A stretch of DNA of 64,000 bases, taken from the NCBI GenBank assembly GCA_005792545.1, contig SXRM01000249.1, positions 1-64,000 on the forward strand, in the 5' to 3' direction. Below, piece by piece: positions 1 to 8,517 of the stretch. Position 1 is the stretch's first letter. Each line of letters opens with the position of its first letter. The translations under genes and the position numbers were made by a program. The notes beneath the pieces were generated by a model. That model was not told the DNA's origin. It saw only the letters and a program-made list of their open reading frames with translations, and ran no database searches. The stretch is from Pseudomonadota bacterium. Its GTDB lineage: Bacteria > Myxococcota_A > UBA9042.

Positions 1-2
1 GA

Positions 3-140
3 TTTAATATCAACGCCATCTCTCAGCAACCCGACGACCCTCTGCCGCACCTGCTCTCCCAGAACCATGACCGCCTCCTCGCCCAGACGGGGTTCTCGCA
101 CGGATTGGTTGCTGGTCAAGTTTTTGCATACACCCTTTAA
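3..140 (+). CDS. 3' end of an unidentified protein (partial)
   Basis: The frame starting at base 3 is open from the window edge to a TAA at 138-140 and has the look of a natural protein end (it ends AGQVFAYTL). It is too short to assign to a family. Its stop lies just where the Cys-rich reading frame in a different register begins to make sense, so the two sequences abut or overlap at about base 140. It could be a chance open frame. Confidence 0.3.
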   Translation, partial: FNINAISQQPDDPLPHLLSQNHDRLLAQTGFSHGLVAGQVFAYTL

Positions 141-142
141 AG

Positions 143-688
143 ACACTGTGCAACAAGAAGACAGCGAAGTGTGAGCCGGTGTTCGCCGAGTTCATCGGCA
201 AAAGCTGTCCACCTAATGACCTCAATTGCTCGGCGTATGTGCTCATCCCCCCCGACAGCGAGCCGCTGACCGTGTCTTGCGATGACGGCGATGCCTGCAC
301 CGGCTCCAGTGCTTGCGCGCAAGGCAAGTGCGTCACCGACCCAACGGCGCTGCTGTGTGGCTGCAAGTCCGACACCGACTGTGCAAAGTACGGTCACCCG
401 TGCACCGGACCCCTGGTATGCGATACCACAAAGGGATTTTGCGCCGTCGACGCCAAGGTCGCGATCAAGTGCGACGCGACCAGCAACAAGCCGTGCCTCA
501 AGAACACCTGCGTGCCAACCTTGGGTAAGTGCCTGATGCTGCCGCCCCTCTGCGCGGACGGCAACCAGTGCACGGCCGACACATGCGATCCTGCCAGTGG
601 CTGCAAGTTTGCTGCAATGCCCGATGGCGCAGCGTGTCTGGACGGCAAAGGCGCGTGCGCGGCCGGCAAGTGCGCGGCCAAGCCCTAG
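143..688 (+). pseudogene. Cys-rich secreted protein, 5'-truncated fragment
   Basis: About 180 codons of the Cys-rich repeat family seen in the large lipoproteins of this window, with motifs such as CDDGDACTG and DTCDPASGCKF and a natural C-terminus ending in KCAAKP. The tracked start is a GTG at 179, but the same frame already reads family-like sequence (TLCNKKTAKCEPV) from about 143, so 179 is not a true start. No signal peptide or lipobox precedes it, whereas every complete relative in the window has one. I read it as the 3' end of a larger lipoprotein gene fused by rearrangement to unrelated sequence at about base 140. The family role is unknown; extracellular display is inferred from the complete paralogues. 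Confidence 0.6.
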
Positions 689-744
689 TGCTTGCGGCCC
701 GAAGTTCGCGGCGGGTTCCGCCGCGCGACAAGGGCGAAGTGCCC

Positions 745-764
745 GCGGCCGCCACTGCGGCCGC
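745..764 (+). terminator. GC-rich hairpin (gcggccgc x2)
   Basis: Two copies of the self-complementary octamer gcggccgc are separated by cact and can fold into an 8-bp stem. It lies 57 bases after the stop of the Cys-rich fragment. There is no T-run, so intrinsic termination is uncertain. Confidence 0.35.
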
Positions 765-794
765 AGGTAGGGGTGAGCGCGCCGACGCGCGCGA

Positions 795-811
795 GGGGGC
801 GGTGAGCCCCC
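795..811 (+). terminator. GC-rich hairpin gggggc-ggtga-gccccc
   Basis: A perfect 6-bp G/C stem with a 5-base loop, followed by cttgac. It is the second hairpin downstream of the Cys-rich fragment and may help end its transcript. No U-tract follows. Confidence 0.35.
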
Positions 812-827
812 TTGACGAAACAAGCTG

Positions 828-907
828 CTAGTAGGCGAAGCATACAGCGGATTTCCACCACAAAATCAAACGCCATCCCAACTCGAACTTCGGGTTTCGC
901 CTACTAG
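828..907. repeat. 80-bp element bounded by 12-bp perfect inverted repeat
   Basis: The arms ctagtaggcgaa (828-839) and ttcgcctactag (896-907) are perfect inverted copies around 56 bases that are less GC-rich than the surroundings. No coding frame crosses it. Together with the two hairpins, this is the content of the gene-free stretch 689-1180. It resembles a small non-autonomous (MITE-like) or hairpin-forming intergenic element; only one copy was noticed in the window. Confidence 0.5.
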
Positions 908-1050
908 TTCGGCCGCCGCCAGTGGTGGCAATGACCTGAAAATACTATGCAGAATCGCCTTGAGGTGAGATCAAACCTGCCGCAAGGAAGGAGCGACGAG
1001 TCGGCTTGCAAAGCCGCGAGTTTGCGACCCACTGAGCAAGCAAGAACAGC

Positions 1051-1079
1051 GATCGCAGATGACCTCGGTCATCGCGATC
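1051..1079. promoter_or_regulatory. Long imperfect palindrome upstream of GGDEF gene
   Basis: gatcgcagatgacc / ggtcatcgcgatc form a 13-bp inverted repeat with a single bulged a and only tc between the arms. It lies about 100 bases before the start of the diguanylate cyclase gene in otherwise non-coding DNA. The near-continuous symmetry fits a dimeric repressor operator better than an RNA hairpin. Function is inferred. Confidence 0.4.
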
Positions 1080-1180
1080 CTGTATAGATCAGCTTGCCGT
1101 TTGGGCACGTTTGGACCTGCGTCGCGTTTGACACCGGGCGGCCGCGACCCTAGCCTCTCGGACCATGCCTGCGCTGCGCC

Positions 1181-2340
1181 GTGGGCAAGCGAACTTGCCT
1201 GGTGCACGCATACAACGCCGTTATTGAGGCCGCCATCGCGCAGCGGTTGCGCACCGTGGCCGCCGCCGGTTCGGTGTTGTACGTGGCCTTCAACGGCCTG
1301 GACTGGGTGGTTTATCCGCAGCAAGCGGCCCGGTTTTTGGGGTGGCGCGCCGCCATTGCCGCTTTTCTGGCGCTCATCGCCGCTGTCTGCATGCGCCCCA
1401 CCTTGCAGCGCTGGTCGGCGTGGCTGGGCGACCTGACCGTGCTGGTCGCGGCTGCGGGCATAGCGTCTATGATTGGCGCGACGGACCAGTCGGCCGGGGA
1501 CTACCACCAAGGCTTGACTTTGTGCATCTTGGCGATGTTCACCGTCAACAGCTTTTCGCTCGCCCACAACTTGGGCAGCGGTGCGGCGATGCTGGCGATG
1601 TACACGATCGCTGTGTGGCAACAAGCCACGACACACGGACCTCGGCTCATCAGCGCCTACTTTTTCATGTCGGCGACCATGGTGTTTACGGCGATCCTGA
1701 CTCGCGTGTTCAGCGTGCACCATCGCCTTCAGTACCAGCAAGCCCGGGCACTGGAGGCCACCAACCTCGACCTGCACCACCAAATGGCGGAGCGCGAGGC
1801 CATGCAGGAGCAGCTGCGCAACCTGTCGATGACCGACGACCTGACGGGGCTACACAACCGGCGCGGCTTCAAGCTCCTGGTCGACGAGCAGCGCAAGCTC
1901 GCCCGCCGCAACAAGTGCGGGTTGCTGCTGTTTTTCGGCGACATTGACGGCCTCAAGGCCATCAACGACAACCACGGCCACGCCCAGGGCGACCTCGCAA
2001 TCCAAAAGTCGCCGCGTTGTTGAAGCAGTCTTGCCGCGAAACCGACATTTTGGCGCGGCTGGGCGGCGACGAATTCACGGTGCTCGCCGTCGGTGCCGCG
2101 GCCAAAGATGCCGATAGCTTTACGCGGCGCTTGCGCGGCAACCTCGATACCTTCAACCAGCAAAGCGGACTGCCGTTTCGGCTGGCGGTCAGCATCGGCG
2201 CCACCTACATCGACGCGGCGGACTCGGCAACGATCGGCGAGTTGATGCAGCGCGCCGACGACGAATTGTACGCGCTCAAGCGCCAAAAGAAGCAAACCCG
2301 CCAATCGACGGTGCTGTTTGGATCGATCCTTGGCGCCTGA
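1181..2340 (+). pseudogene. Membrane-bound GGDEF diguanylate cyclase, frameshifted
   Basis: The 5' part (1181-2023) encodes about six hydrophobic membrane segments, a short helical linker and the start of a GGDEF domain (MTDDLTGLHNRRGF, then GDIDGLKAINDNHGH). The second half is in another frame (to 2340) and contains an intact GGDEF active-site motif. An RxxD product-inhibition site (RETD) sits five residues before it, as in feedback-controlled cyclases. The two halves join if one g is restored near 2008 (caaaag|tcgcc; expected caaaaggtcgcc). The product would make cyclic di-GMP from two GTP at the inner membrane. The start may be GTG 1181 or GTG 1202. Whether the frameshift is real or an assembly error cannot be told from one sequence. 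Confidence 0.8.
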
Positions 2341-2397
2341 GCTCGTTGGCCCTCTGTTTTGCGGTCGCGCTGGCGGTAACGCATCCGCGGACCCGGC

Positions 2398-3396
2398 GTG
2401 GTAGCGCGCTTGCGTGCGTGCGCCGCCTGGTTGCTGTGCGCCGCTTTGGCCGCAGCCTCAGGCTGCCGCGCCCCAGCGCAGCCCGCGGGCGCCGCAGCCC
2501 CTGTTGCCCACGATGCCGGTTCGAGTCAGACGCTGGCAGACGCCGAGCACGACGAGGCTGTCGAGCCGACCGACCCCGGCGCTGCAGTCACCGAGACCCA
2601 CGATGCCGCGACCGCAGGAGCACAGACCGACGGGCAGCCGGCGAGCACAGCAGATGCAGCCGCCCTGTGGTACCAGCCCGATCCGGCCAGCACCTGGGCC
2701 TGGCAGTTGCAGGGGCAAGTAGACACGTCGGTTGTGGCCACAGTCTATGACATTGACCTGTTCGACAGCCCGACCGCCGTCGTGGCCAGCCTGCATGCCA
2801 AGGGCCGCAAGGTCATTTGCTACTTCTCTGCCGGCACCGCAGCCAATTGGCGGCCTGACTTCGCCCGGTTTGCCAAGGCCACGCTCGGCAAGCCGCTGCA
2901 CGATTGGGCCGGCGAGCGCTGGCTGGACATCCGCGCCGCTTCCGTGCGCTCGGTCCTGTTGCAGCGCATGCAGCTCGCCAAAACCAAAGGCTGTGACGCC
3001 GTTGAGCCCGACAACGTCGATGGCTACGCCCACCAGACCGGGTTTGCGCTGACACCTGACGACCAGTTGGCCTTCAACCTGTGGCTGGCCGAGACGGCCC
3101 ACGGTCTGAACCTTGGCATTGGCTTGAAGAATGACGGCGACCAGGCTGCGCTGCTGGTCGGGGCGTTCGACTTCGCGCTCAACGAAGAGTGCCACCAGTA
3201 CGACGAGTGCAGCCAGTGGGCGCCCTTTGTCGCCGCGAACAAGGCTGTTTTCAATGCGGAATACGCACCGTCGCACGCCAAAGCCGTGACCCTCGCCGCC
3301 AAGCTGTGCCCGCTGGCCGCCGCAGAGCACCTGCTGACATTGGTGTTGCCGCTAGCGCTCGATGGTTCGTTTCGTGTCGCGTGCAACGGCCCGTGA
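2398..3396 (+). CDS. GH114-family (endo-alpha-1,4-polygalactosaminidase-like) lipoprotein
   Basis: A 332-aa protein with a lipoprotein signal (hydrophobic segment then ASGC), a low-complexity Ala/Asp/Thr linker to about residue 80, and a TIM-barrel domain. The domain carries the family's hallmarks in order: WQLQGQVDTS, VYDIDLFD, VICYFSAGT, WRPDF, GERWLDIR, CDAVEPDNVDGY, LKND, NEECHQY and VFNAEY. Relatives hydrolyse alpha-1,4-linked galactosamine polymers; the domain also occurs in PelA-type exopolysaccharide enzymes. The start is GTG 2398. It lies 58 bases after the diguanylate cyclase on the same strand, which suggests, but does not prove, a link to cyclic di-GMP-controlled matrix. It converges with sbcC with only 28 bases between. 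Confidence 0.85.
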   Translation: MVARLRACAAWLLCAALAAASGCRAPAQPAGAAAPVAHDAGSSQTLADAEHDEAVEPTDPGAAVTETHDAATAGAQTDGQPASTADAAALWYQPDPASTWAWQLQGQVDTSVVATVYDIDLFDSPTAVVASLHAKGRKVICYFSAGTAANWRPDFARFAKATLGKPLHDWAGERWLDIRAASVRSVLLQRMQLAKTKGCDAVEPDNVDGYAHQTGFALTPDDQLAFNLWLAETAHGLNLGIGLKNDGDQAALLVGAFDFALNEECHQYDECSQWAPFVAANKAVFNAEYAPSHAKAVTLAAKLCPLAAAEHLLTLVLPLALDGSFRVACNGP

Positions 3397-3424
3397 CGGG
3401 GGGCGCAAGCAGGCCCAACGCGGC

Positions 3425-6400
3425 TCACGAAGGCCTGGGCTGGCAGATGCTGCTGCCCTTGCCGTCCGCGCCGACCACGACGTCGATGCCGCGGGCCAGC
3501 CGCGCCTTAAGTTCCGGTACGTGCGAAATCACGCCGACCATTCGCCCGCCGGCATCCTTGGTTTGGCTGAGCGCCATCAGGGCGCTGATGGCCAGGTCGA
3601 GCGCCTCCGGATCGAGCGTGCCAAAGCCCTCGTCGATGAACAGCGCATCCAGCCGAATGCCTCCGCTATACCCCTGCACCACGTCAGACAAGCCGAGCGC
3701 CAGTGCCAGAGCAGCCATGAAACCCTCGCCACCGGACAAGGTGGTCGCTGCGCGCTGCTGACCGGTGTAGCTGTCCGCGACTTCCAGGTCCAGCCCGCCG
3801 ACCCTGCGCCGGTCAGCCAGCGCGCCAACCCGCTGCAGGGCATAGCGTCCGCGGGTCATGGTCGACAGCCGCACGTTGGCAGCGCACAACACATCGTCCA
3901 GCAACCCGGCCAGCACAAAGCGCTGCAACGCCAGGTTCTTGGGGTTGTTGCCATTGCAAGTTGCCGCCAGTTCCTTGACGACCAGGTGCCGCGCCTCGAG
4001 ATCCCCCGCTTGCACCGCCAGATCGGCCAGTGCCTGGGCGGTCTGCTGCAGCTGACCCCGCTGCGTTTGCAACCGGGCCAACTGTTGCTGCGCGGCGCTG
4101 TCCGCGGTTTTGGCGGTGGCGACGACCTGGGTCAGCATGGGCAGGTCGGGTGCCACGATGCCCGCTGCGCGCTCCGCGGCTTGTGCCGCCATCGCCGCGA
4201 GGCTGGTCGCCGCGTCGCGCCATACCTGCGCCAGTTGTTGCTGTTGCGCCAGCGTTTCCACGGAGAGCCGCGCTGCTTGCCACTGCGCATGGCTCGCAAA
4301 ACCGTGCGCGCCCAGCGTCAAAGCCAGCTCGTTGGCGCAGCGGTTCGACTCAGCGCTGGCATCCTTGGCCGCCACCTCCGCTGCTTGCTGGCGGGCCAGC
4401 AGTCCGGCGCTGGCTTCGCCGGCTGCCGTCGCAGCTTGCTGCGCCGTGTCCAGCGCCGCTTGCAGCTGGGCCGCCGCAGTGGTCTTGCTGGTGATGGCCT
4501 GCTCCAGCGCTGCCGGACTGCGCAGCGCTTCGGGCACGTCGGTGAGCAAGCTGGCCACGCGCTCGACCGCGGTCGCTGCCGCCGCCGTCGCTGCGGTGAC
4601 TGCCGCTTCCAGGCCGGGCGCCGCTTGGCCAAGCCCGTGTAGCGCTGTTTCCGCCGCGGTTACCCGCTCGACGGCAGCGGCCACCTTTGCGGCGGCGGTC
4701 TCGGCCTGCTGCACGGCTCGGCGGGCAGCCTGCAGTGCGGCGTCGTCGGCGAGCGCTGGGTCCAGCGACTCTTCGGCCAGCGCCTGGCTGGCTGCGTCGA
4801 CCGCTGCCGCTGCGGCATCGACCTGCGCCGCGAGGCGCTGCGCTTTGACCTCACAGTCGCTGGCCAGGCTGCGCGCTCGCTCGTATTTGCCCTTGGCTTC
4901 TTCCAATTGCGCGTCGCTCGGCAGGGCGCCACCGCTGACTGCCGGCTGCGGATGATCGCGGCTGCCACACACCGCGCACGGCTCGCCCGCTTGCAAGGTC
5001 GCCGCCAGTCGCGCCGCCTGGCCGGTGACCCACGCCTGATGGCACTGGTCATACAGGCTGAGCAGCGCCCCAGCAGCCTGCCCAGCCTGGGTCAGCGCTG
5101 CCGCGGCTTCTGTGTGCTGGCCGTGCAAGCTTGCATGCTTGGCTTGTTCGCTGCCAACCGCAGCGGCCAGCCGGCGCACGCGTTCTAGCTTGGCGACGTG
5201 GGCCTGCAGGCCCGCGGCCGTGGCAGCAAGGCCTCGCAACGTGTCGACGCTCGCCTGCAACTTGGGCAACTGGTCTTGCAGGTCAAGCGCGGCGCTGGCG
5301 TTGTCCTGTCGGGCCTTTGTCGCGGTTTCCAGGGCCTGCTGCGCGGCTGCGGCAGCGACCCGGGCCAGGTCGAGCGCGCCGACCTTGTCGCGCATCCCTT
5401 CCAGTGTCTTGGCCTGCGCCGTCAAAGCGTCGCGCTGCGGGGCGTTGTCGCGCTGATTTTGCAGCTCTGCTTGTGCCGCGGCCAGTTTTGGCAGGGCGAC
5501 AGCGTAGGCCGCCTTGGCCTTTTGCGCCGAGTTCCCGGCATTGTCGGCCTGCTGCGCCGCCCTTTGCGCCAGCTGATCGGCCGCAACCACCTGCTGTGCG
5601 CGCAGCGCTGCCGCAATGTTGCCCTCACGCAGCTGCTGTTGCGGTCGCGTCTGCTCGTGGGCCGCCAACTGCTGCGCCGCGCTGGCCGCCTCCTGCAGGC
5701 GCTGCGCGTCCGCCTCGCCCGCCTGCAAGGCTGCCTGTGCCGCGCTGCGGGTCGCAATTGCGTCGGCCGCGTCGGCGTTCGCCACCAGCAGTCCGGCATC
5801 TACGCGCACTACCTGTGCGTCCAGCTCCGCCACGTCTTTGGCGTCAAACTGACCCAGCAGCGTCTTTCTGCGCTCGTTGAGCAGCTCCGCTTGCTTGCCG
5901 AGCGCGCTCTCGCGGCCCTTGAGCTCGAGTTGAATGCTCTCGTACAGCTGGGTCGCAAACAGCTGCTTAAGGATGTCTTCGCGATCCTTACTGCCCGCGG
6001 ACAGCAGCTGCCGAAACGCGCCCTGCGGCAGCACCACCACCTGCCGAAACTGCTCGACGCTAAAGCCGAGCAGCTTACCGACCTTGTCGTTGACGTCGCC
6101 GAGGCGCTGGGCGTCGTCCTGCCAACCTTCGGGCCCAAGCTGCCGCGACAGCCGCGCCGACTGCGAGACTTCGGCCGTCGGTGGGCGCCGAACCACCTTC
6201 CACACGGTTTGGCCCAGAGCGAACTCCAGCGTCACTTCGGTGGGCACGTCTTTGGCGGCGTGCTGGCTGCGCATCTCGGCGGCCTGGCGCTCGCCACCTG
6301 AGGTTTTGCCGAACAACGCCACGCACATGGCGTCGAGGATGGCGGTCTTGCCGGCGCCGGTCGGCCCACTGATGGTGAACGGCGCTCGCTGCGGCAAGTT

Positions 6401-6469
6401 TGTGAAGTCAATGCGCTCGACCCCGGCAAACGGGCCAAAGGCTTGGATGGTCATGCGTAAGGGTCTCAT
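3425..6469 (-). CDS. sbcC: Exonuclease subunit SbcC (Rad50-like ATPase)
   Basis: A 1014-aa SMC-like ATPase of the SbcCD nuclease that processes DNA ends and hairpins. Visible parts are the N-terminal Walker A (GPTGAGKTAILDAM), long Ala/Gln-rich coiled coils, a central zinc-hook CAVCGSRDHP, the ABC signature TTLSGGEGF, and Walker B with D-loop (LFIDEGFGTLDPEAL). The tracked ORF begins 88 codons earlier, but those residues are an Arg/Pro-rich shadow of sbcD. The start MRPLRMTIQAFGPF at 6469 overlaps the sbcD stop as ATGA, giving translational coupling and the correct N-terminus. Confidence 0.95.
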   Translation of the reverse strand: MRPLRMTIQAFGPFAGVERIDFTNLPQRAPFTISGPTGAGKTAILDAMCVALFGKTSGGERQAAEMRSQHAAKDVPTEVTLEFALGQTVWKVVRRPPTAEVSQSARLSRQLGPEGWQDDAQRLGDVNDKVGKLLGFSVEQFRQVVVLPQGAFRQLLSAGSKDREDILKQLFATQLYESIQLELKGRESALGKQAELLNERRKTLLGQFDAKDVAELDAQVVRVDAGLLVANADAADAIATRSAAQAALQAGEADAQRLQEAASAAQQLAAHEQTRPQQQLREGNIAAALRAQQVVAADQLAQRAAQQADNAGNSAQKAKAAYAVALPKLAAAQAELQNQRDNAPQRDALTAQAKTLEGMRDKVGALDLARVAAAAAQQALETATKARQDNASAALDLQDQLPKLQASVDTLRGLAATAAGLQAHVAKLERVRRLAAAVGSEQAKHASLHGQHTEAAAALTQAGQAAGALLSLYDQCHQAWVTGQAARLAATLQAGEPCAVCGSRDHPQPAVSGGALPSDAQLEEAKGKYERARSLASDCEVKAQRLAAQVDAAAAAVDAASQALAEESLDPALADDAALQAARRAVQQAETAAAKVAAAVERVTAAETALHGLGQAAPGLEAAVTAATAAAATAVERVASLLTDVPEALRSPAALEQAITSKTTAAAQLQAALDTAQQAATAAGEASAGLLARQQAAEVAAKDASAESNRCANELALTLGAHGFASHAQWQAARLSVETLAQQQQLAQVWRDAATSLAAMAAQAAERAAGIVAPDLPMLTQVVATAKTADSAAQQQLARLQTQRGQLQQTAQALADLAVQAGDLEARHLVVKELAATCNGNNPKNLALQRFVLAGLLDDVLCAANVRLSTMTRGRYALQRVGALADRRRVGGLDLEVADSYTGQQRAATTLSGGEGFMAALALALGLSDVVQGYSGGIRLDALFIDEGFGTLDPEALDLAISALMALSQTKDAGGRMVGVISHVPELKARLARGIDVVVGADGKGSSICQPRPS

Positions 6470-7683
6470 CGGGCACCTCGAGCGTCGGCAATCAGCTTGT
6501 CCACCAGCGGCGCGGCTACGACCCGCGCCGGATCGGGCAAAGGCACGCCGTGCACCGCCACCCAGAAGTCGCCCAGGACGTCGATCGGCTGTCGCTGGCG
6601 GTGGTCGCCGCGCAGCAACTCGCCGCTGCCGCCCTCCAGCTGGGGCCGGGCGATGTGCAGCGCGTTGGGGTAGCCTTGCCGCAACTGTCCCATCGGATCC
6701 AGCAGCACCCCGGCGTCGGTCAGCGTCGCCCACACCAGGTCGTCGCGGTGGGGGTCGCGCTTGCCTTGTTCCACCAGATCGGCCAACAACCCTTCGATCT
6801 TGCGCAGGGGGCGCACGGGCACCATCGACAATTCCGTCACGTCGACACTGCCGTCGCTACTCAGTGCCACCAGCGAGGCCGAGCGCGGCTGATCCGCTTC
6901 GGCAAACGAGTATTGCAGCAGCGAGCCGCTGTAGCGGATGCGCCGACTGCCAGCCACCCACTGTGGCTGGTGCAAGTGGCCGAGGGCGGCGTAGTCAAAC
7001 CCTTCGAAAGCCTGCGGATCGATGACGGCCGTGCCACCGACTGCCAGCGGTCGCTCGGACTCGCTGTATTCGTCGCCACTATTGTTGGCGACCCGGCCGC
7101 CTTGCACGAAACCGTGGGCGATGGCCACCGTGCGGTCGCCGGGTGGCACCTGGTCCAGCAGATGGCGCGCCTGCAGGGCCAGCGCAGCCGCGTGGTCGCG
7201 CACAGTGGCCCCGCCCGCGGCCGGATCCGCCTCGCCTACGCCGGCTTGTGCGCGCACGGTCGTCGGCTCGGCGTAGGGCATCGGGCACAGCGACACCCAC
7301 CAGCCGCCGGCGTCCAGCCGTACGGGCGCTGCGCGCAGGTCCACCGGACCGCGCACGGTCAGGCCGCAACCGCCGAGCAGCGCTGCGCCAAACCCCAGCC
7401 GCTCAGGCCCGTCGTGGTTGCCGGCGATGAGCACGACTGGCGTCTGCAGGCGCTGCACGATGGCCGTCAGCGTTTCATCGAGCAGCTGCACCGCGTCGGC
7501 CGCGGGCACCGATCGGTCGTAGATGTCGCCAGCGATGACAACGACGTTGGGTCGATGGGCCTCGATGTGGGCAAGTAGCTGTTGCAGCACATGGCGCTGG
7601 TCGTCCAGCAGGGGCAGGCCGAGCAGGGTCTTGCCGATGTGCCAGTCGGCGGTGTGTAGGATTCTAAAATGCTTGTCGGACAT
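6466..7683 (-). CDS. sbcD: Exonuclease subunit SbcD (Mre11-like nuclease)
   Basis: A 405-aa calcineurin-like phosphoesterase, the nuclease partner of SbcC. The metal-binding motifs are intact and in order: HTADWHIG, GDIYDR, GNHDGPER, IAHGF and LGHLHQPQ. The ORF track extends it to 8055, but family homology begins at MSDKHFRILHTADWH, whose ATG at 7683 has a gagg 9 bases upstream. It is first in the sbcDC operon and is followed by sbcC with an ATGA overlap. The protein is complete and looks functional. Confidence 0.95.
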   Translation of the reverse strand: MSDKHFRILHTADWHIGKTLLGLPLLDDQRHVLQQLLAHIEAHRPNVVVIAGDIYDRSVPAADAVQLLDETLTAIVQRLQTPVVLIAGNHDGPERLGFGAALLGGCGLTVRGPVDLRAAPVRLDAGGWWVSLCPMPYAEPTTVRAQAGVGEADPAAGGATVRDHAAALALQARHLLDQVPPGDRTVAIAHGFVQGGRVANNSGDEYSESERPLAVGGTAVIDPQAFEGFDYAALGHLHQPQWVAGSRRIRYSGSLLQYSFAEADQPRSASLVALSSDGSVDVTELSMVPVRPLRKIEGLLADLVEQGKRDPHRDDLVWATLTDAGVLLDPMGQLRQGYPNALHIARPQLEGGSGELLRGDHRQRQPIDVLGDFWVAVHGVPLPDPARVVAAPLVDKLIADARGAR

Positions 7684-7832
7684 GTGGTTAGCCTCAGTCG
7701 CGTGGCGCAATCCTAGCAGACTCGGGGTCAAGCCAAAACGTCGCCAGTCGGCAACTCCGTCGCAAAGCGACATGGCACGTCGCTCCCGCGAGACGTGCGC
7801 CAGCCTGCCGCCAGGCTGCGGCGAGCGGGAAT

Positions 7833-8003
7833 GGCTTGGACTATGACTGCGCCAGCGGCAAAAGCCGGTGCGACCCCACCCAGGCGCTGCCGCTGTTTGC
7901 CTGCGCAGTGCGCGAGGGTGGCGTGTGGGTAGAACTTGCCGCTGTGCAGCGCTGGCGCGCCGCGGCGCCCATGGACTTTTACGAAGACGAGTTGGACCCT
8001 TAG
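7833..8003 (+). pseudogene. Rieske-type ferredoxin/reductase small-subunit remnant
   Basis: This short plus-strand frame reads like the second half of a Rieske [2Fe-2S] domain protein: DYDCASGKSRCDPTQALPL followed by CAVREGGVWVEL and a short acidic tail ending in a TAG. The diagnostic CxH...CxxH cluster ligands are not recognisable upstream, where sequence degrades and no start codon or ribosome site fits. It is most likely a truncated gene relic in the 434-base gap between sbcD and the next gene. The rest of that gap shows nothing I can name. Confidence 0.45.
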
Positions 8004-8117
8004 CCATTGGCCGGGCCTGCGCGCGCATCCCCGGGCTGCAGGGGCAGCGTTTCACGGTCTGAGTGCCATTGCGCGTTGAGGCGCTGGCGGCTTGGCACCC
8101 ATGTGTTGGAGGTCCGC

Positions 8118-8498
8118 ATGAACATTGGCATTGGCAACTTGTTGTTGGGCCTGGGCTGCTTCAAGGCCGTCGTCGGCCTCGCCGTGTACTGGGACGCTCT
8201 GCGCGCCGTCGCTCAGCCTGGCGGTTGGCCCATTGCTGACCAGAGTGTCGGGGCCGCAGCGCTGTGGTTCCTGGTCGCCGCCGGCCTGTTGGTGGCGCTG
8301 GGCCTGTCGGTGCGCAGCCTCGAACAGCGGGGCGGCATGCCGACGGCGGCGTTCGGGTGGTTCCTGGCCGCGGTGGCGTTGGGCGCAGTGGCGCTCATGC
8401 CAGCCAACGGGGCGTGGCTGATCTTTCCGATTGCGGCGCTGGTCGTGGTGCGTGCGCGGGGGCGCGAGGGGCAGGACCGCACCGCTGCGGCAGATTAG
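8118..8498 (+). CDS. Small four-helix membrane protein (DUF6463-like)
   Basis: 126 residues with four hydrophobic helices and short loops, including a WDAL/WPIAD extracytoplasmic stretch and a charged tail (RARGREGQDR). The longer tracked ORF from 8007 is unlikely; the ATG at 8118 has a strong ggagg five bases upstream (8108-8112). The overall size and topology resemble DUF6463-type small membrane proteins of unknown function. The family assignment is tentative; that it is a real membrane protein is well supported. Confidence 0.75.
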   Translation: MNIGIGNLLLGLGCFKAVVGLAVYWDALRAVAQPGGWPIADQSVGAAALWFLVAAGLLVALGLSVRSLEQRGGMPTAAFGWFLAAVALGAVALMPANGAWLIFPIAALVVVRARGREGQDRTAAAD

Positions 8499-8517
8499 GC
8501 GCGAAGTGCTCCACCGG

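Noticed and set aside
828-907. Integron attC site
   Set aside because: No GTTRRRY core and no integrase or cassette array nearby; arms are simple 12-bp inverted repeats.
3362-6301. Long plus-strand ORFs over sbcC (3362-4642, 4110-4955, 5198-6301)
   Set aside because: All are antisense to an intact sbcC with full ATPase motifs; composition is Arg/Ala/Gln-rich and featureless.
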